Below, piece after piece: positions 53,634 to 63,832 of a stretch of 64,000 bases of DNA. The stretch spans positions 4,627,821 to 4,691,820 of the forward strand of contig CP159373.1 of NCBI GenBank assembly GCA_032595685.2, written 5' to 3'. Under the pieces are notes generated by a model that saw only the letters and a program-made list of their open reading frames with translations, made no database searches and was not told the origin of the DNA. The translations under genes and the position numbers were made by a program. Position 1 is the stretch's first letter, and the number at the start of each line of letters is the position of its first letter. This DNA comes from Candidatus Electrothrix aestuarii. GTDB lineage: Bacteria > Desulfobacterota > Desulfobulbia > Desulfobulbales > Desulfobulbaceae.

Positions 53634-55412
53634 ATGTCAACAGAACGTAATAATGAACTCGGCACCACCGAGGTGCTATGGAATCTCACCGACCTCTATG
53701 CATCCCTGGACGACGAGATGATCCAGGAGGACCTGGATTTCTGCAACCAGGAAGCAGATCTTCTCCAGGAAACCCAGGGTAAGCTGGCCGAGCTGGAACC
53801 TGCGACTTTCGCCCGTACGGTCCGGCGGCTGGAGCGCATCCAGGCCAACCTGGGCCGGATTGAGACCTATGCCTTTCTCAACTTTGCCACCCAGGTAAAA
53901 AACGCTGAGGCAGGTTCCTTCCTGCAAAAGATTAAGGAAGAAGGGAGCAAGCTCAATAAAAAGCTGGTCTTCTTTAATCTGGAATGGGCCAAGCTGGACC
54001 AGGAAACAGCAGAAACCCTGCTCGCCAACGAGGAGGTCGCGACCTATGGTCATTTCCTCCACAACCTCCGCCGCTACGCCGACCACCTGCTCTCCGAGGC
54101 CGAAGAAAGCCTGCTGGTGGAATTCGAACCTGTGGGTATAGAAAGCTGGCTCAACCTCTTTGAAAAGGTGCTGGGCTATCTGGAATTCGGGGAAGACAAA
54201 CGCGGTGAGGAAGAAGTGCTCTCTGACCTCTATTCCAATGATCGGGAAGTGCGGCGCAAGGCGGCCCAGGAACTGACTGAGGGTCTGCAAAGCCAGCTCC
54301 ATATCCTTACCCATATCTTTAACACCATCCTGGCGGAAAAAATGATCAGCGACCGCCTGCGCAACTATCCTTCCTGGATCAGGACCCGCAACCTGTCCAA
54401 CGAGCTGGAAGATGTCACCGTGGAGGCCTTGGTCACCGCTTCAGTGGACCGCTACGATCTGGTGCAACGCTATTACCGCCTGAAAAAGGAACTTCTGGGC
54501 CTGGATGAGTTGCAGGATTATGACCGCTACGCCCCCCTGCCCTCCCTGCCGGATCAGCAGATCTCCTGGCAGGAATGTCAGGACATGGTCCTGGAGGGAT
54601 TTCGTGGTTTCTCACCCGAGCTGGCCGATATAGCCGAACTCTTTTTCACGAAAAACTGGATCCATGCCCCCCTGCTCGATGGCAAGCGCGGCGGAGCCTT
54701 TGCCCATCCTGCGGTCCCGGATGCCCACCCCTATGTGCTCGTTAACTATACCGGTAATCTGCGCGATGTCTCCACCGTGGCCCATGAGCTGGGGCACGGG
54801 GTCCACCAGTACCTTGCCAAAGAACAGGGCTATTATAACAGCAACACCACTCTGGTCCTGGCTGAGACAGCCTCGGTCTTTGCCGAGCTGCTCATCTTTC
54901 ATCGCCAGCTGGACATCCTTGAAGATCCGGCCCAGCGCCGCGCTTTTACCTGCCAAAAGCTTGAATCGATCTTTGCCACGGTCTTTCGTCAAATCTCCAT
55001 GAACCAGTTTGAGGAGATGATCCACATTAGTCGCAGAGAACTTGGGGAACTCTCCACTGAGGATCTGTCTGACCTTTGGATGATAAGTCAGGAAACCATG
55101 TTTGATGATTCGGTCAACCTGGGTGAGCAATACCGGATCTGGTGGTCCTATATCCCTCATTTTCTCCACACACCGGGCTATGTTTACTCTTATGCCTTTG
55201 GCGAGCTGTTGGTCCTGGCCCTCTATCGGATCTACCAGACAGAAGGGGCAGATTCCTTTGTGCCTAAATACATCCAGCTGCTCTCCCAGGGCGGCAAACA
55301 GTCCCCCTATGAACTGCTCAAACCCTTTGACATCGATCTGAACGACCCGGCCTTCTGGCAAGGTGGACTGGCCGTGATTGAAGAAATGTTAGTCAGTGTG
55401 GAAAAAGGGTAA
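53634..55412 (+). CDS. M3-family oligoendopeptidase (PepF-like)
   Basis: 592 residues from the ATG at 53634; the open frame begins at 53553 inside poorly conserved sequence. The M3 zinc motif HELGHGVH lies at about 403-410 with the downstream Glu (LAETASVFAE). The N-terminal helical PepF domain covers about 100-200. It is a cytoplasmic zinc peptidase that degrades short peptides. Single gene; no SD is obvious (ACAGAAAAACT). Confidence 0.92.
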   Translation: MSTERNNELGTTEVLWNLTDLYASLDDEMIQEDLDFCNQEADLLQETQGKLAELEPATFARTVRRLERIQANLGRIETYAFLNFATQVKNAEAGSFLQKIKEEGSKLNKKLVFFNLEWAKLDQETAETLLANEEVATYGHFLHNLRRYADHLLSEAEESLLVEFEPVGIESWLNLFEKVLGYLEFGEDKRGEEEVLSDLYSNDREVRRKAAQELTEGLQSQLHILTHIFNTILAEKMISDRLRNYPSWIRTRNLSNELEDVTVEALVTASVDRYDLVQRYYRLKKELLGLDELQDYDRYAPLPSLPDQQISWQECQDMVLEGFRGFSPELADIAELFFTKNWIHAPLLDGKRGGAFAHPAVPDAHPYVLVNYTGNLRDVSTVAHELGHGVHQYLAKEQGYYNSNTTLVLAETASVFAELLIFHRQLDILEDPAQRRAFTCQKLESIFATVFRQISMNQFEEMIHISRRELGELSTEDLSDLWMISQETMFDDSVNLGEQYRIWWSYIPHFLHTPGYVYSYAFGELLVLALYRIYQTEGADSFVPKYIQLLSQGGKQSPYELLKPFDIDLNDPAFWQGGLAVIEEMLVSVEKG

Positions 55413-55708
55413 TTTTTCTCTTCAATAGAATCTCTCTATCATAGTATACTTAAAGAATAAGTTTGATTTTGCCTATTGCAGAGAAAAAATATACTTCTAT
55501 CAGGGAGGGATGCCCCTTGCCATCCCTCCTGATCCCCCTGTAACATGGCAGTTCCCTGTTGACTTTTCCCCTGCCATGCTTCTACAAAAAAGAGGGTAAA
55601 GGTTTTGACAAAACCTCGTGCCTGTCATCTGTCCTGTGAACAGACAAATCCTCAGGGCGCGAGAAACAGGTGCAAAATACAAAAAACAGCAGGCAGGAAG
55701 GAATCGCG

Positions 55709-58096
55709 ATGAAAAAATACGAAGTGCTCCGCCGTATTCAAGAAGCCGCTGCAACCGGGAAAAAAAACCTTGATCTTCGAGGATGCTGGCTGCGGGAATT
55801 ACCACCGGAAATTGGCCAGCTCACCAATCTGGTCCACCTGGACCTCAGCTTCAACAGTCTAACCCAACTCCCTAAGGAATTCTGCCGCCTGAGCAAACTG
55901 GCTGAGCTTGACCTCAGCGATAATCGTTTAGTTGACCCCTTCCCTATTATCCGCTATCTGCGCAACCTGACCAGTCTTGACCTCAGCAGCAACCAGCTTC
56001 ACAAGCTGCCCCCGGAAACCGGACAACTTACCGGACTCACTCATCTGGACCTACGCGATAATCGCCTTGGCGAACTCCCGGCAGAGATCAGCAAACTGAA
56101 ACGCATCACCATCCTGGGGCTCAGCGGCAACCAACTCACAGAGCTGCCCCTGGAGATCGGTAATCTCCGTGCGCTAACCATCATGGATCTCAGCTTTAAT
56201 CGCCTCCAGCGCCTGCCCTCAACGTTCAGCAATCTGCACACACTTATTCACCTGGATCTCAGTGATAACCGTTTTACCGAACTGCCTGAAGAGCTGCTCC
56301 GCCTCACCGGCCTCAGCAATCTGGACCTACGCGGTAATCGGCTAGTCAAGCTACCCCAGGAGATGACCCAGCTCAGCAAATTAAGCACCCTGGACCTCAG
56401 CGATAACCAACTCAACAGCCTGCCACCCCGCATTGTTGAACTGACTTCGCTGGATAGTCTTTACCTGGAAGATAACCCCCTCACCTCACCGCCCCTGGAA
56501 ATAGCCAGGCTGGGCTTCCCGGCAATACAGCAATACTTTGCCTCCTTGGAAAAGGAGAGCCAGATTCTGGAAGAGGTGCGGGTTATCCTGCTCGGCGAGG
56601 GAGGGTCTGGCAAAACCTCCCTCACCCGCTATCTCCTTGATGAGGCTTTTCAGCAGGACGAAGCGCCTACCAACGGAATCAGCATTAAAGAGCAGCTGAT
56701 TCAGGGAGAGGAAAAACAGGTCAAGATCAATATCTGGGATTTCGGTGGTCAGGAAATCATGAACACGGCCCACCAGCTCTTTCTCTCTCCTCGCAGCCTC
56801 TATATCCTGGTGCTGGACGGGGAACGGGATGAGAACCTGGAGTACTGGCTCCGTCATATCGAGAGTTTTAGTGGGGACTCGCCGATCCTGATTGTCCTCA
56901 ATAAGCAGGACATCAATTCTGGATTTATGGTCAACAAACGATTTTTGCAAAAGAAATACCCACATATTTGCGGATTTTTTCAGACCTCATGCGCTAACGG
57001 ACATGGCATAGAGCAATTCAAATCTGCCCTGATTCAGGAGCTCTTTAGCGAGCATTTTACCGGGACCCGCTGGAGCTGGAATTGGTTTGCAGTAAAGCAG
57101 GCCTTAGAAAACCTCAAAGAACCCTATATCAGCTATACCCAGTTTGAAAGACTCTGCGTTGAGGCCGGGATTACGGAAAAGACCAGCCAGGACATCCTCC
57201 TCGACTTTCTTAATGATCTTGGCTCTATAGTCTATTCAAGAAAATTCAAGGCAAAGGACGGCCAGGTCCTGGATCCCAAATGGGTCACTGCTGCGATCTA
57301 TCAAATTATCAATGCAGAAGACGTGGCTGTTCGCAATGGCATCCTCTCGGTAAGCAGCCTGAAGGTTATTCTGAATCAAAAAGAGCAGAAGCAGGGTGAT
57401 CACGAGTACCAAAATCTTATTGAACTGATGCAGAGCGCTGAACTCTGTTGTCCTCTGGATGAGGAGCATGTGCTCATCCCCCAGCTCCTGGATTCAGTTG
57501 AGCCGGATTTCGCCTTTGATTATGAGGAGTCCCTCCGCTTCATCCTTGATTATGATACCTTTCTGCCCCTATCCATTATGTCTCGCTTTATCGTGAAACG
57601 GCATAGGGACCTGAAAAACGGGCTGTGCTGGCGTACGGGCATTGTCCTGGAAAACAAGGCCTTTCAGGCCACGGCCGTTGTCCTGGCAGATAATGCGGCC
57701 AATCGTATCGATATCTATGTCACCGGAGCCCAACGCAAGGTCTATCTGGCCCTTATCCGCCTTTCTTTTCAGGAAATCAATGAGAGCTTTGAAAAAATCC
57801 GGGTAACAGAACGGGTTTCCATGCCGGATAATCCAGACTGCTCTGTTGCCTATACCACCCTGATCGCCTGCACAGAAAAAGGGATTGAAAATCATCTTCC
57901 CGATGGGGCAAGTAAAGTCTACCGGGTCAGTGACCTACTAAAATCCATTCAGCCGGATGACGGGGATGTGGAGCAGGTGATGCCAAACCTGGAGGATATT
58001 AAGAGCAGGTTGGCTGCGGCGAACGTCTTTGCGGAAGAGAGGAATAAATTGGCGGCCTTACGGCCTGATTTCTTTCGTGGAGGCGGGAAGGACTAA
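55709..58096 (+). CDS. LRR-ROCO GTPase
   Basis: 795 residues from the ATG at 55709, after AGGAAGGA; a GTG at 55670 has no SD. Residues about 15-270 are eleven or so leucine-rich repeats of 23 residues (LTNLVHLDLSFNSLTQLPKEF style). Then the Roc domain: P-loop LLGEGGSGKTSL, switch-II WDFGGQEIM, NKQD, and COR from about 440 (LDPKWVTAAIYQII, SRFIVKRHRDL). The layout matches prokaryotic Roco proteins, whose LRR senses and whose Roc-COR dimerises with the GTP state. There is no kinase or other effector domain. It is the second ROCO gene within 10 kb. Confidence 0.92.
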   Translation: MKKYEVLRRIQEAAATGKKNLDLRGCWLRELPPEIGQLTNLVHLDLSFNSLTQLPKEFCRLSKLAELDLSDNRLVDPFPIIRYLRNLTSLDLSSNQLHKLPPETGQLTGLTHLDLRDNRLGELPAEISKLKRITILGLSGNQLTELPLEIGNLRALTIMDLSFNRLQRLPSTFSNLHTLIHLDLSDNRFTELPEELLRLTGLSNLDLRGNRLVKLPQEMTQLSKLSTLDLSDNQLNSLPPRIVELTSLDSLYLEDNPLTSPPLEIARLGFPAIQQYFASLEKESQILEEVRVILLGEGGSGKTSLTRYLLDEAFQQDEAPTNGISIKEQLIQGEEKQVKINIWDFGGQEIMNTAHQLFLSPRSLYILVLDGERDENLEYWLRHIESFSGDSPILIVLNKQDINSGFMVNKRFLQKKYPHICGFFQTSCANGHGIEQFKSALIQELFSEHFTGTRWSWNWFAVKQALENLKEPYISYTQFERLCVEAGITEKTSQDILLDFLNDLGSIVYSRKFKAKDGQVLDPKWVTAAIYQIINAEDVAVRNGILSVSSLKVILNQKEQKQGDHEYQNLIELMQSAELCCPLDEEHVLIPQLLDSVEPDFAFDYEESLRFILDYDTFLPLSIMSRFIVKRHRDLKNGLCWRTGIVLENKAFQATAVVLADNAANRIDIYVTGAQRKVYLALIRLSFQEINESFEKIRVTERVSMPDNPDCSVAYTTLIACTEKGIENHLPDGASKVYRVSDLLKSIQPDDGDVEQVMPNLEDIKSRLAAANVFAEERNKLAALRPDFFRGGGKD

Positions 58097-58313
58097 AAAC
58101 GAGGACATTCAGGAATCCTTCAGGATCTGATTAATGACAGCCCCAGGCATGCTCAGCTCTCCAACAGATCGCCAGTAGCATTTCCACAAAGATAGATAAA
58201 CATCAAACTACCAGACTGTTATCGCATGGTTTAGCATCAAATCTAGCATATTGGAGCACCACAAATACATCACCATTTCATGTTATTACGGTATATTCTC
58301 CGTTCAAATTTTT

Positions 58314-59537
58314 TCTTTCGTGATTTTTGGTATGTAGTCTGCGTTGAATTGGCAAGCAGGTACTCAAGCCTTCACTGGGAGTCAATCGTTGAAAATGTAG
58401 AAAAAATGATCAACTGTGGAGAGTCTACCAATGGCTATGTCGAGTATATTTGTCCGAATTGTTTTGAAAAAAGAGAGTAGGGTTCACCTGTAAGTGTCGA
58501 TTCTGTACGTCTTGCGGTAAGCGATACGTCGATGAATGGGTTGAAAAGACAGTGAAAAGTATATTCGACGTAGTTCATCGACATTTAGTGTTTACCATTC
58601 CACAAGAACTCCGAAAGATAATTTTTAGTGATCGTATGCTGATCAAGATTATGATGGATTGTGCTTCAAAAGCGGCTGTGGAAGTACTTCAAAGTAAAGG
58701 AGTTGATGCTGTTCCGGGAATTCTATTAGTTGTCCATACGTTTGGAAGAGATCTTAAGTTTAATCCGCATGTCCATATGTTAATGACAGAAGGAGGATTA
58801 ACATCTTCCAATCAGTGGGTTGATATTCCATTTTTGCCATATGGTCTGCTTAGAAAAAATGGCAATATTATTTGCTGACTGAAATAAAGGCTAGCTTGCC
58901 GCAAACAAAAGAAAATGTAAGATTCATAGATTACCTGTTTAAAAGCCAACGTAATGGTTTTTATGTAAATGGTAAAAGCAAGATGACATCAGCAAGACAT
59001 GCAGCTCGATATATTGGTCGCTATATGGCTCGTCCAGCATTGGCAGAGCACAAGATAACGAATTACGATGGTGAGGAAGTAACATTTTGGTATATTGATC
59101 ATAAAACAGAAGTTAAAGTTACCGAAGCGATTCCAGCCAAAGAGTTCATACAACGATTAATTGACCATATCCCGCTAAAGGGATTCAAGATGGTCCGCCA
59201 TTATGGGTTATATTCTCGACGTACAAAAACAATCGCGATAGAGATTTTGATGGACTGTAAACGTTTTATCCAGAAGACTTTTGAATTCATGAAAAGTGAT
59301 TCAAGGTCATTGAGCTGGAGAGAGCGTCTAGTACAGAGTTTCGGGAAAGATCCGTTAACATGTCCAAACTGTAAAGAAAAAATGTTTTTATGGCGGATTT
59401 GGCATCCTGACTATGGAGATATCTTTGATCTGAGCAGAGACAGATCTTTTGTGGAAAGCAAGAGTAAACAAGAATGCAACAAGAGAAACTCTTCGGGTCG
59501 GCAGGTTAAGTGGATACCGCAATTGCTTCCGTTTTAA
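58314..59537 (+). pseudogene. IS91-like HUH transposase, frameshifted (copy 4)
   Basis: Pieces up to 58480, 58552-58878 and 58872-59537. It has the same two breaks as copy 1 (the -1 shift at the A6 run and the lost A at LRKK) and no native start. Non-functional as it stands. Confidence 0.85.
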
Positions 59538-59560
59538 TCCGCCCGTAGGGCGTTTTGTTC
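58314..59560 (+). mobile_element. IS91-like element, copy 4, 5' truncated
   Basis: 1247 bp. Matches copy 1 from base 90 onward with two visible substitutions near 59443 and 59445 (RDRSF for RDGPF). The first 89 bases, including the start codon, are missing; the 3' hairpin and GTTC are kept. Loss of only the 5' end fits one-ended or aborted rolling-circle transfer. Confidence 0.9.
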
Positions 59561-59613
59561 TTATGTGATACCGTTGATGTGTATTTTTTATACACATCTA
59601 CAAGGGTACGAAC

Positions 59614-60153
59614 ATGAAAAAAAAGATTAACTTAAAAAAACTATTCTATCTGCCAAACATCATTCTATTAATTTCCATTTTCAATATCATAGACACTACG
59701 CGTTATGCTCAGTCCAAAATGTATCTTTGGAAAGATGAAAATGGCGTGTTTAATGCTTCTGAGGAAATACCAGGTTGGTGGCCTCCAAAAACTAATTGTA
59801 TCGCATGGGTACCTGGAAAAGAAAATAAAGTTGCCGATTTTGTTAAGACGACACAAAAATCAGCATTGTGCCTTTTACCGGATAACACCAAAGAAAAAGT
59901 AAAAAAACAAGCCCAAAAAGAAACTAAGGAAGAACAAGTTGTTGAAAAAGAAATCCCCGAACCAACAGACAAAGAAATTCAGATATATTGTACTTACCAA
60001 AAGAGTCTTTTGCAATTTCTAGATAGACAGAACACCGAGGAAGCCGCTGCTGAATATATAAGTAAAAAATTTGAAATATCGAAAGAGGAATTACTTGAGA
60101 TACATTCTAAGGTGGTAGATTACAAGGGAGGAGAATACAAATGTACTTACTAA
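59614..60153 (+). CDS. exported DUF4124-like protein
   Basis: 179 residues, start at 59614 after AAGGG. An N-terminal hydrophobic segment (about 10-27) is a signal peptide or anchor. MYLWKDENGVFNASEEIPGWW is DUF4124-like in its first half; the rest is Lys/Glu-rich and helical with four Cys after the signal segment. The gene is markedly more AT-rich than its neighbours and follows the truncated IS copy directly, which suggests acquisition. The function is unknown. Confidence 0.6.
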   Translation: MKKKINLKKLFYLPNIILLISIFNIIDTTRYAQSKMYLWKDENGVFNASEEIPGWWPPKTNCIAWVPGKENKVADFVKTTQKSALCLLPDNTKEKVKKQAQKETKEEQVVEKEIPEPTDKEIQIYCTYQKSLLQFLDRQNTEEAAAEYISKKFEISKEELLEIHSKVVDYKGGEYKCTY

Positions 60154-60315
60154 ATTATGTTAGCTTGCTGACACGTTGAAGCTTCTCACAAGGAGAAGTA
60201 TTTTTTCCAGAAGATCGGAATATTCCCGAAAAGAACATACTCTATTGTCTCACCCCAAGGGAAGGGTGAGATGGATGTTTATCAATTTATCCTGGACAGG
60301 CCATACATGCGCCAG

Positions 60316-61416
60316 TCAATGTTCACACAAATGACAGTCCCTGGTTAAGCGATGTGCTATTGCTTTTGTGACTTCTTCCTGATCATCAAAATATATGGTT
60401 TCTGTTTTAAGTACCTGATACGTTTCATGCCCTTTTCCCGCCAGAATTACGACATCGTTACCATTAGCCTTATTAACAATAAACTCAATAGCTTTTCTCC
60501 TATCCTGAATCAAGACATAATCGTAACAAGCAGGATCAATCCCTTTCACGATTTCATCCATAATGCCTTGGCTCTCCTCTAAACGAGGATTATCATCTGT
60601 AACCACAAAAAAATCAGAAATCCCTCCGGCAATCTTTCCCATTTGACTTCTCTTCCCTTTATCCCGGTTCCCGCCGCAGCCAAAAAGAAGCAAAAGACGG
60701 CCTTGCCGCTGTTCTGCAATCTTTTTCACGGTAAGCAATGCATTTTCAAGGGCATCCGGGGTGTGAGCATAATCAATCAGGACCATAAACTCTTGCCCGG
60801 CTTCAACGTTTTCCAGACGGCCTTTCGGCGGTCGACATGAAGACAAGACTTCGCTGATGTATTTTTCAGAAATACCGATATGTCTCAGGACAGTCACTGC
60901 TGCCTTGATATTCAATACGTTAAAATCGCCAACAAGCTGTGTCGTGAATTCAACAGAAGTTTCAGCGAAATTTTCAGGATAAATTTTATGCGCTCCGCCC
61001 TCAGCCATGAATCGCTGTTTCACAGCCTCATACTTTTGGAATGTTTTATGATAATCAAGATGATCACGCGTAATATTGGTGAGTACTTTCACATCAAAAT
61101 CAACATGCTTAATTCGTTCCTGATCTATCCCCTCGGAAGTTACTTCCATTACGAAATGCGTGCCACCCTGAGCCAGATGATCTTTCATGAATTTAAGAAT
61201 ATCCAATGGTTCCGGGGTGGACAAATCCTTGTTTCCTGAGTTCAGTGTCCCTAAAACAAAAGGTTTATAACCGGCTGTTTTGAGCACTTCTCCAAGCAAA
61301 TGGGCAACTGTTGTTTTCCCATTTGTCCCGGTGATGCCAATGACATAAAGGTTATGAGAGGGGTGCTCGCTATGATTGAGCAGGTGAGAAATGGCTTCTT
61401 TTTGAGGATTATTCAA
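60316..61416 (-). CDS. short MurE-like Mur ligase
   Basis: 366 residues. It has the ATP-binding GITGTNGKTT (27-36), MEVTSEGID, NITRDHLDYH, the carbamoyl-Lys region, GRLENV, IDYAHTPDALENAL, GGNRDKGKR and DDNPR (274-278); the DNPR loop in MurE selects meso-diaminopimelate. It lacks the N-terminal UDP-MurNAc-binding domain of about 90 residues and about 40 residues between DHLDYH and GDFNVLN, compared with about 490 residues in true MurE. It may ligate an amino acid to a different acceptor. No other mur gene is nearby. The SD is not obvious. Confidence 0.8.
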   Translation of the reverse strand: MNNPQKEAISHLLNHSEHPSHNLYVIGITGTNGKTTVAHLLGEVLKTAGYKPFVLGTLNSGNKDLSTPEPLDILKFMKDHLAQGGTHFVMEVTSEGIDQERIKHVDFDVKVLTNITRDHLDYHKTFQKYEAVKQRFMAEGGAHKIYPENFAETSVEFTTQLVGDFNVLNIKAAVTVLRHIGISEKYISEVLSSCRPPKGRLENVEAGQEFMVLIDYAHTPDALENALLTVKKIAEQRQGRLLLLFGCGGNRDKGKRSQMGKIAGGISDFFVVTDDNPRLEESQGIMDEIVKGIDPACYDYVLIQDRRKAIEFIVNKANGNDVVILAGKGHETYQVLKTETIYFDDQEEVTKAIAHRLTRDCHLCEH

Positions 61417-61609
61417 AATAGCTCCCTTGATAGATGTTTATTATCCATTTGTATATATTACAAATAGATTTCCTACAGAGAGCTTCTTTACGCTCAATTA
61501 TTATTCAGCAGTAAATGTATCAAAGGCATTGTCGTTGCATTAACCCGCTACCCATGATAATTTCGTCTGCCTTAAATCGAACTCAACAATATTAGTAGAG
61601 AATATCTTG

Positions 61610-62581
61610 TTATAACAATATGTCGCGGATGACCTCGACAGGTCTTTGTAGTTTACGGGCAATCTGCTCCATATCCATTCCACTCTCATGCAGAGCTTTT
61701 GCTGTTATTGAAAGCATTTTCATTTCTTCAGCCTGAGCCTTTTCTTTCTGCCTGCGTTCCTCTTCCTTCTGTTTACGTTCTTTTTTCGCTTTGGCTTCTG
61801 CTGCTTCTGTTCTTGCGTTAGCCTTTTTTACTTCCCGATCAGCAAGTTCCCTTCCTTCTGCAAGGGCTGTTTTATACACATTCTGCTCAATTCGCTTGGA
61901 ATCAAGATACTTCTCATAGTTTTTCTTTTCGTCTTCGGGCAAATTGTCCACACGTAGCTTGTCTTTGGCTTCCTTCAGTCCTCTGGCCTTGAATTCGTCT
62001 TTGATCTCATTATTTTTCAGAAAATAAATCCATTCATCCAGGCTGTCTTTGGCTAGATCGTCAAATTTATTGACTTTGAGCAGGTAATAGGTGGTAAAGA
62101 TATCAGATACTTTGCTGATGGGGTAGGCCTTTTTCTGGGCTGCATTCAGCTCCAGAACGTCGTCGGTGTGCATGCCGACAAAATTTGTTGAACCGATATA
62201 GACGTAATCTTTGCCCAATCCTAGATCGAAGTAGACGATGTTGATGGAGAAAATCTTTTTGATGTTTTCATAATCCTCGCCTTCAGAAATATGCTCGGTG
62301 AGCAGCTTGGCCTGCCCGAAGTTCATACGGTGGAAGAAATCTCTTTCCCGCTCGTTCTGCACTTCGATCAACATCAGGTCGTCCGCAGTGTTTTTAACGA
62401 GGATATCGATCTTGTTAAACTTGCTGCCTTCCCGTTCCTTATTGCTTTCGCTTTCCAGGATTTCGCTGATTTTTATGTCTTCTTTGAGCAGCTCAGACAG
62501 AAAGCCCTCAAGAATGCCGAAATTGGCTTTCTGGCGCAGAAGTCGCTTGATGGCCCAGTCGAATCGGATGTGTTTTTTCAT
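61610..62581 (-). CDS. Rpn/PDDEXK-type nuclease, transposase_31-like
   Basis: 323 residues. Residues 1-230 follow the PD-(D/E)XK nuclease family transposase (Rpn-like) pattern: RFDWAIKRLL, the Asp of KIDILVKN, and the ELK-like LIEVQNERERDFFHRM. A long Ala/Lys/Glu coiled coil (about 235-290) and a C-terminal helical MEQIARKLQRPVEVIRDIL segment follow. Rpn proteins are Ca-dependent DNases linked to recombination and, in part, to phage defence. Its start overlaps the stop of the upstream copy by 4 bases (ATGA). Intact member of a tandem pair. Confidence 0.85.
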   Translation of the reverse strand: MKKHIRFDWAIKRLLRQKANFGILEGFLSELLKEDIKISEILESESNKEREGSKFNKIDILVKNTADDLMLIEVQNERERDFFHRMNFGQAKLLTEHISEGEDYENIKKIFSINIVYFDLGLGKDYVYIGSTNFVGMHTDDVLELNAAQKKAYPISKVSDIFTTYYLLKVNKFDDLAKDSLDEWIYFLKNNEIKDEFKARGLKEAKDKLRVDNLPEDEKKNYEKYLDSKRIEQNVYKTALAEGRELADREVKKANARTEAAEAKAKKERKQKEEERRQKEKAQAEEMKMLSITAKALHESGMDMEQIARKLQRPVEVIRDILL

Positions 62582-63485
62582 GATAAAATGTCGAGGATAA
62601 ATTCAACGGGTCGTTCCAGCTTTTGCGCAATTTGTTCCGCATCCATTCCATTCTCATGTAAAACCTGTACCGTTATAGAAAGCATTTTCATTTCTTCGGT
62701 TTGGGCCTTTTCTGCCCTCTCCTCGGCCTCTTTCAATTCCTGTTCAACAAGACTTCTCCCTTCTGCAAGGGCTGTTTTATACACATTCTGCTCAATTCGC
62801 TTAGAATCAAGATATTTCTCGTAGCTCTTCTTCTCATCTTCGGGCAGATTGTCTACCCGTAGTTTTTCTTTAGCTTCCTTCAGTCCTCTGGCCTTGAATT
62901 CGTCTTTGATCTCATTATTTTTCAGAAAATAGATCCATTCATCCAGGCTGTCTTTGGCTAGATCGTCAAATTTATTGACTTTGAGCAGGTAATAGGTGGT
63001 AAAGATATCAGATACTTTGCTGATGGGGTAGGCCTTTTTCTGGGCTGCATTGAGCTCCAGAACGTCGTCAGTGTGCATGCCGACAAAATTTGTTGAACCG
63101 ATATAGACGTAATCTTTGCCCAATCCCAGATCGAAGTAGACGATGTTGATGGAGAAAATCTTTTTGATGTTTTCATAATCCTCGCCTTCAGAAATATGCT
63201 CGGTCAACAGCTTGGCCTGGCCGAAGTTCATACGGTGAAAAAATCTCTTTCCCGCTCGTTCTGCACTTCGATCAGCATCAGGTCGTCCGCAGTATTTTTG
63301 ACAAGGATATCGATCTTGTTAAACTTGCTGTCTTCCCGTTCCTTATTGCTTTCGCCTTCCAGGATTTCGCTGATTTTTATGTCTTCTTTGAGCAGCTCAG
63401 AAAGAAAGCCCTCAAGAATGCCGAAATTTGCTTTCTGGCGCAGAAGCCGTTTGATGGCCCAGTCGAATCGGATGTGTTTTTTCAT
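62578..63485 (-). pseudogene. Rpn/PDDEXK-type nuclease, frameshifted tandem copy
   Basis: Two frames, 63228-63485 and 62578-63231, align end to end with the gene at 61610-62581. A single C is missing where the intact copy has TTCTTCCACCG and this one TTTTTTCACCG (about 63232-63242), so the first frame stops after RDFFTV. The C-terminal coiled coil is shorter than in the intact copy. Starts four bases inside the HepT stop. A sequencing error is not excluded. Confidence 0.85.
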
Positions 63486-63832
63486 TGCTTTTCTTTTATT
63501 GATTTCAGCAAGGAAAGTAGCGCAGGAATTTCATCACAGATGATACTCCACAGGATATCGTTATCAATTCCCAAGTATCCATGAATCACTCGGTTGCGGG
63601 TGGCAATAATCATTCGCCAAGGTACTTCTGGATGATCAGCACGAATTTCAGCAGGTATATGTGTCGCCGCTTCTCCAATCAGCTCTATATTGCGTAAGGT
63701 CGCATCGTAGTTTAATCCGCTCTCGACAAAACTGTCCAAGTCTAACCCATCTGTGTACACAAGGACTTTTTCAGCGAAATCTATCATGTCATCAATATAG
63801 AACCGCCACTCACGACCGGAAGTATCAGACAT
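63482..63832 (-). CDS. hepT: HepT-like RNase toxin
   Basis: 116 residues from the ATG at 63832, after AAGGAGGGG; a longer frame to 63853 has a worse start. The HEPN/DUF86 active site RNRVIHGY (R-x4-H-x-Y) is intact near 93-100, and INLIGEAA-like NIELIGEAATHI precedes it. HepT cleaves RNA and is kept inactive by oligo-AMPylation of the motif Tyr by MntA. The MntA-like gene overlaps it by 8 bases upstream, and the frameshifted Rpn gene overlaps it by four bases downstream. Confidence 0.92.
   Translation of the reverse strand: MSDTSGREWRFYIDDMIDFAEKVLVYTDGLDLDSFVESGLNYDATLRNIELIGEAATHIPAEIRADHPEVPWRMIIATRNRVIHGYLGIDNDILWSIICDEIPALLSLLKSIKEKQ

Noticed and set aside
55820-56480. Minus-strand open frames in the LRR region
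   Set aside because: They are antisense shadows of the regular LRR codon pattern.
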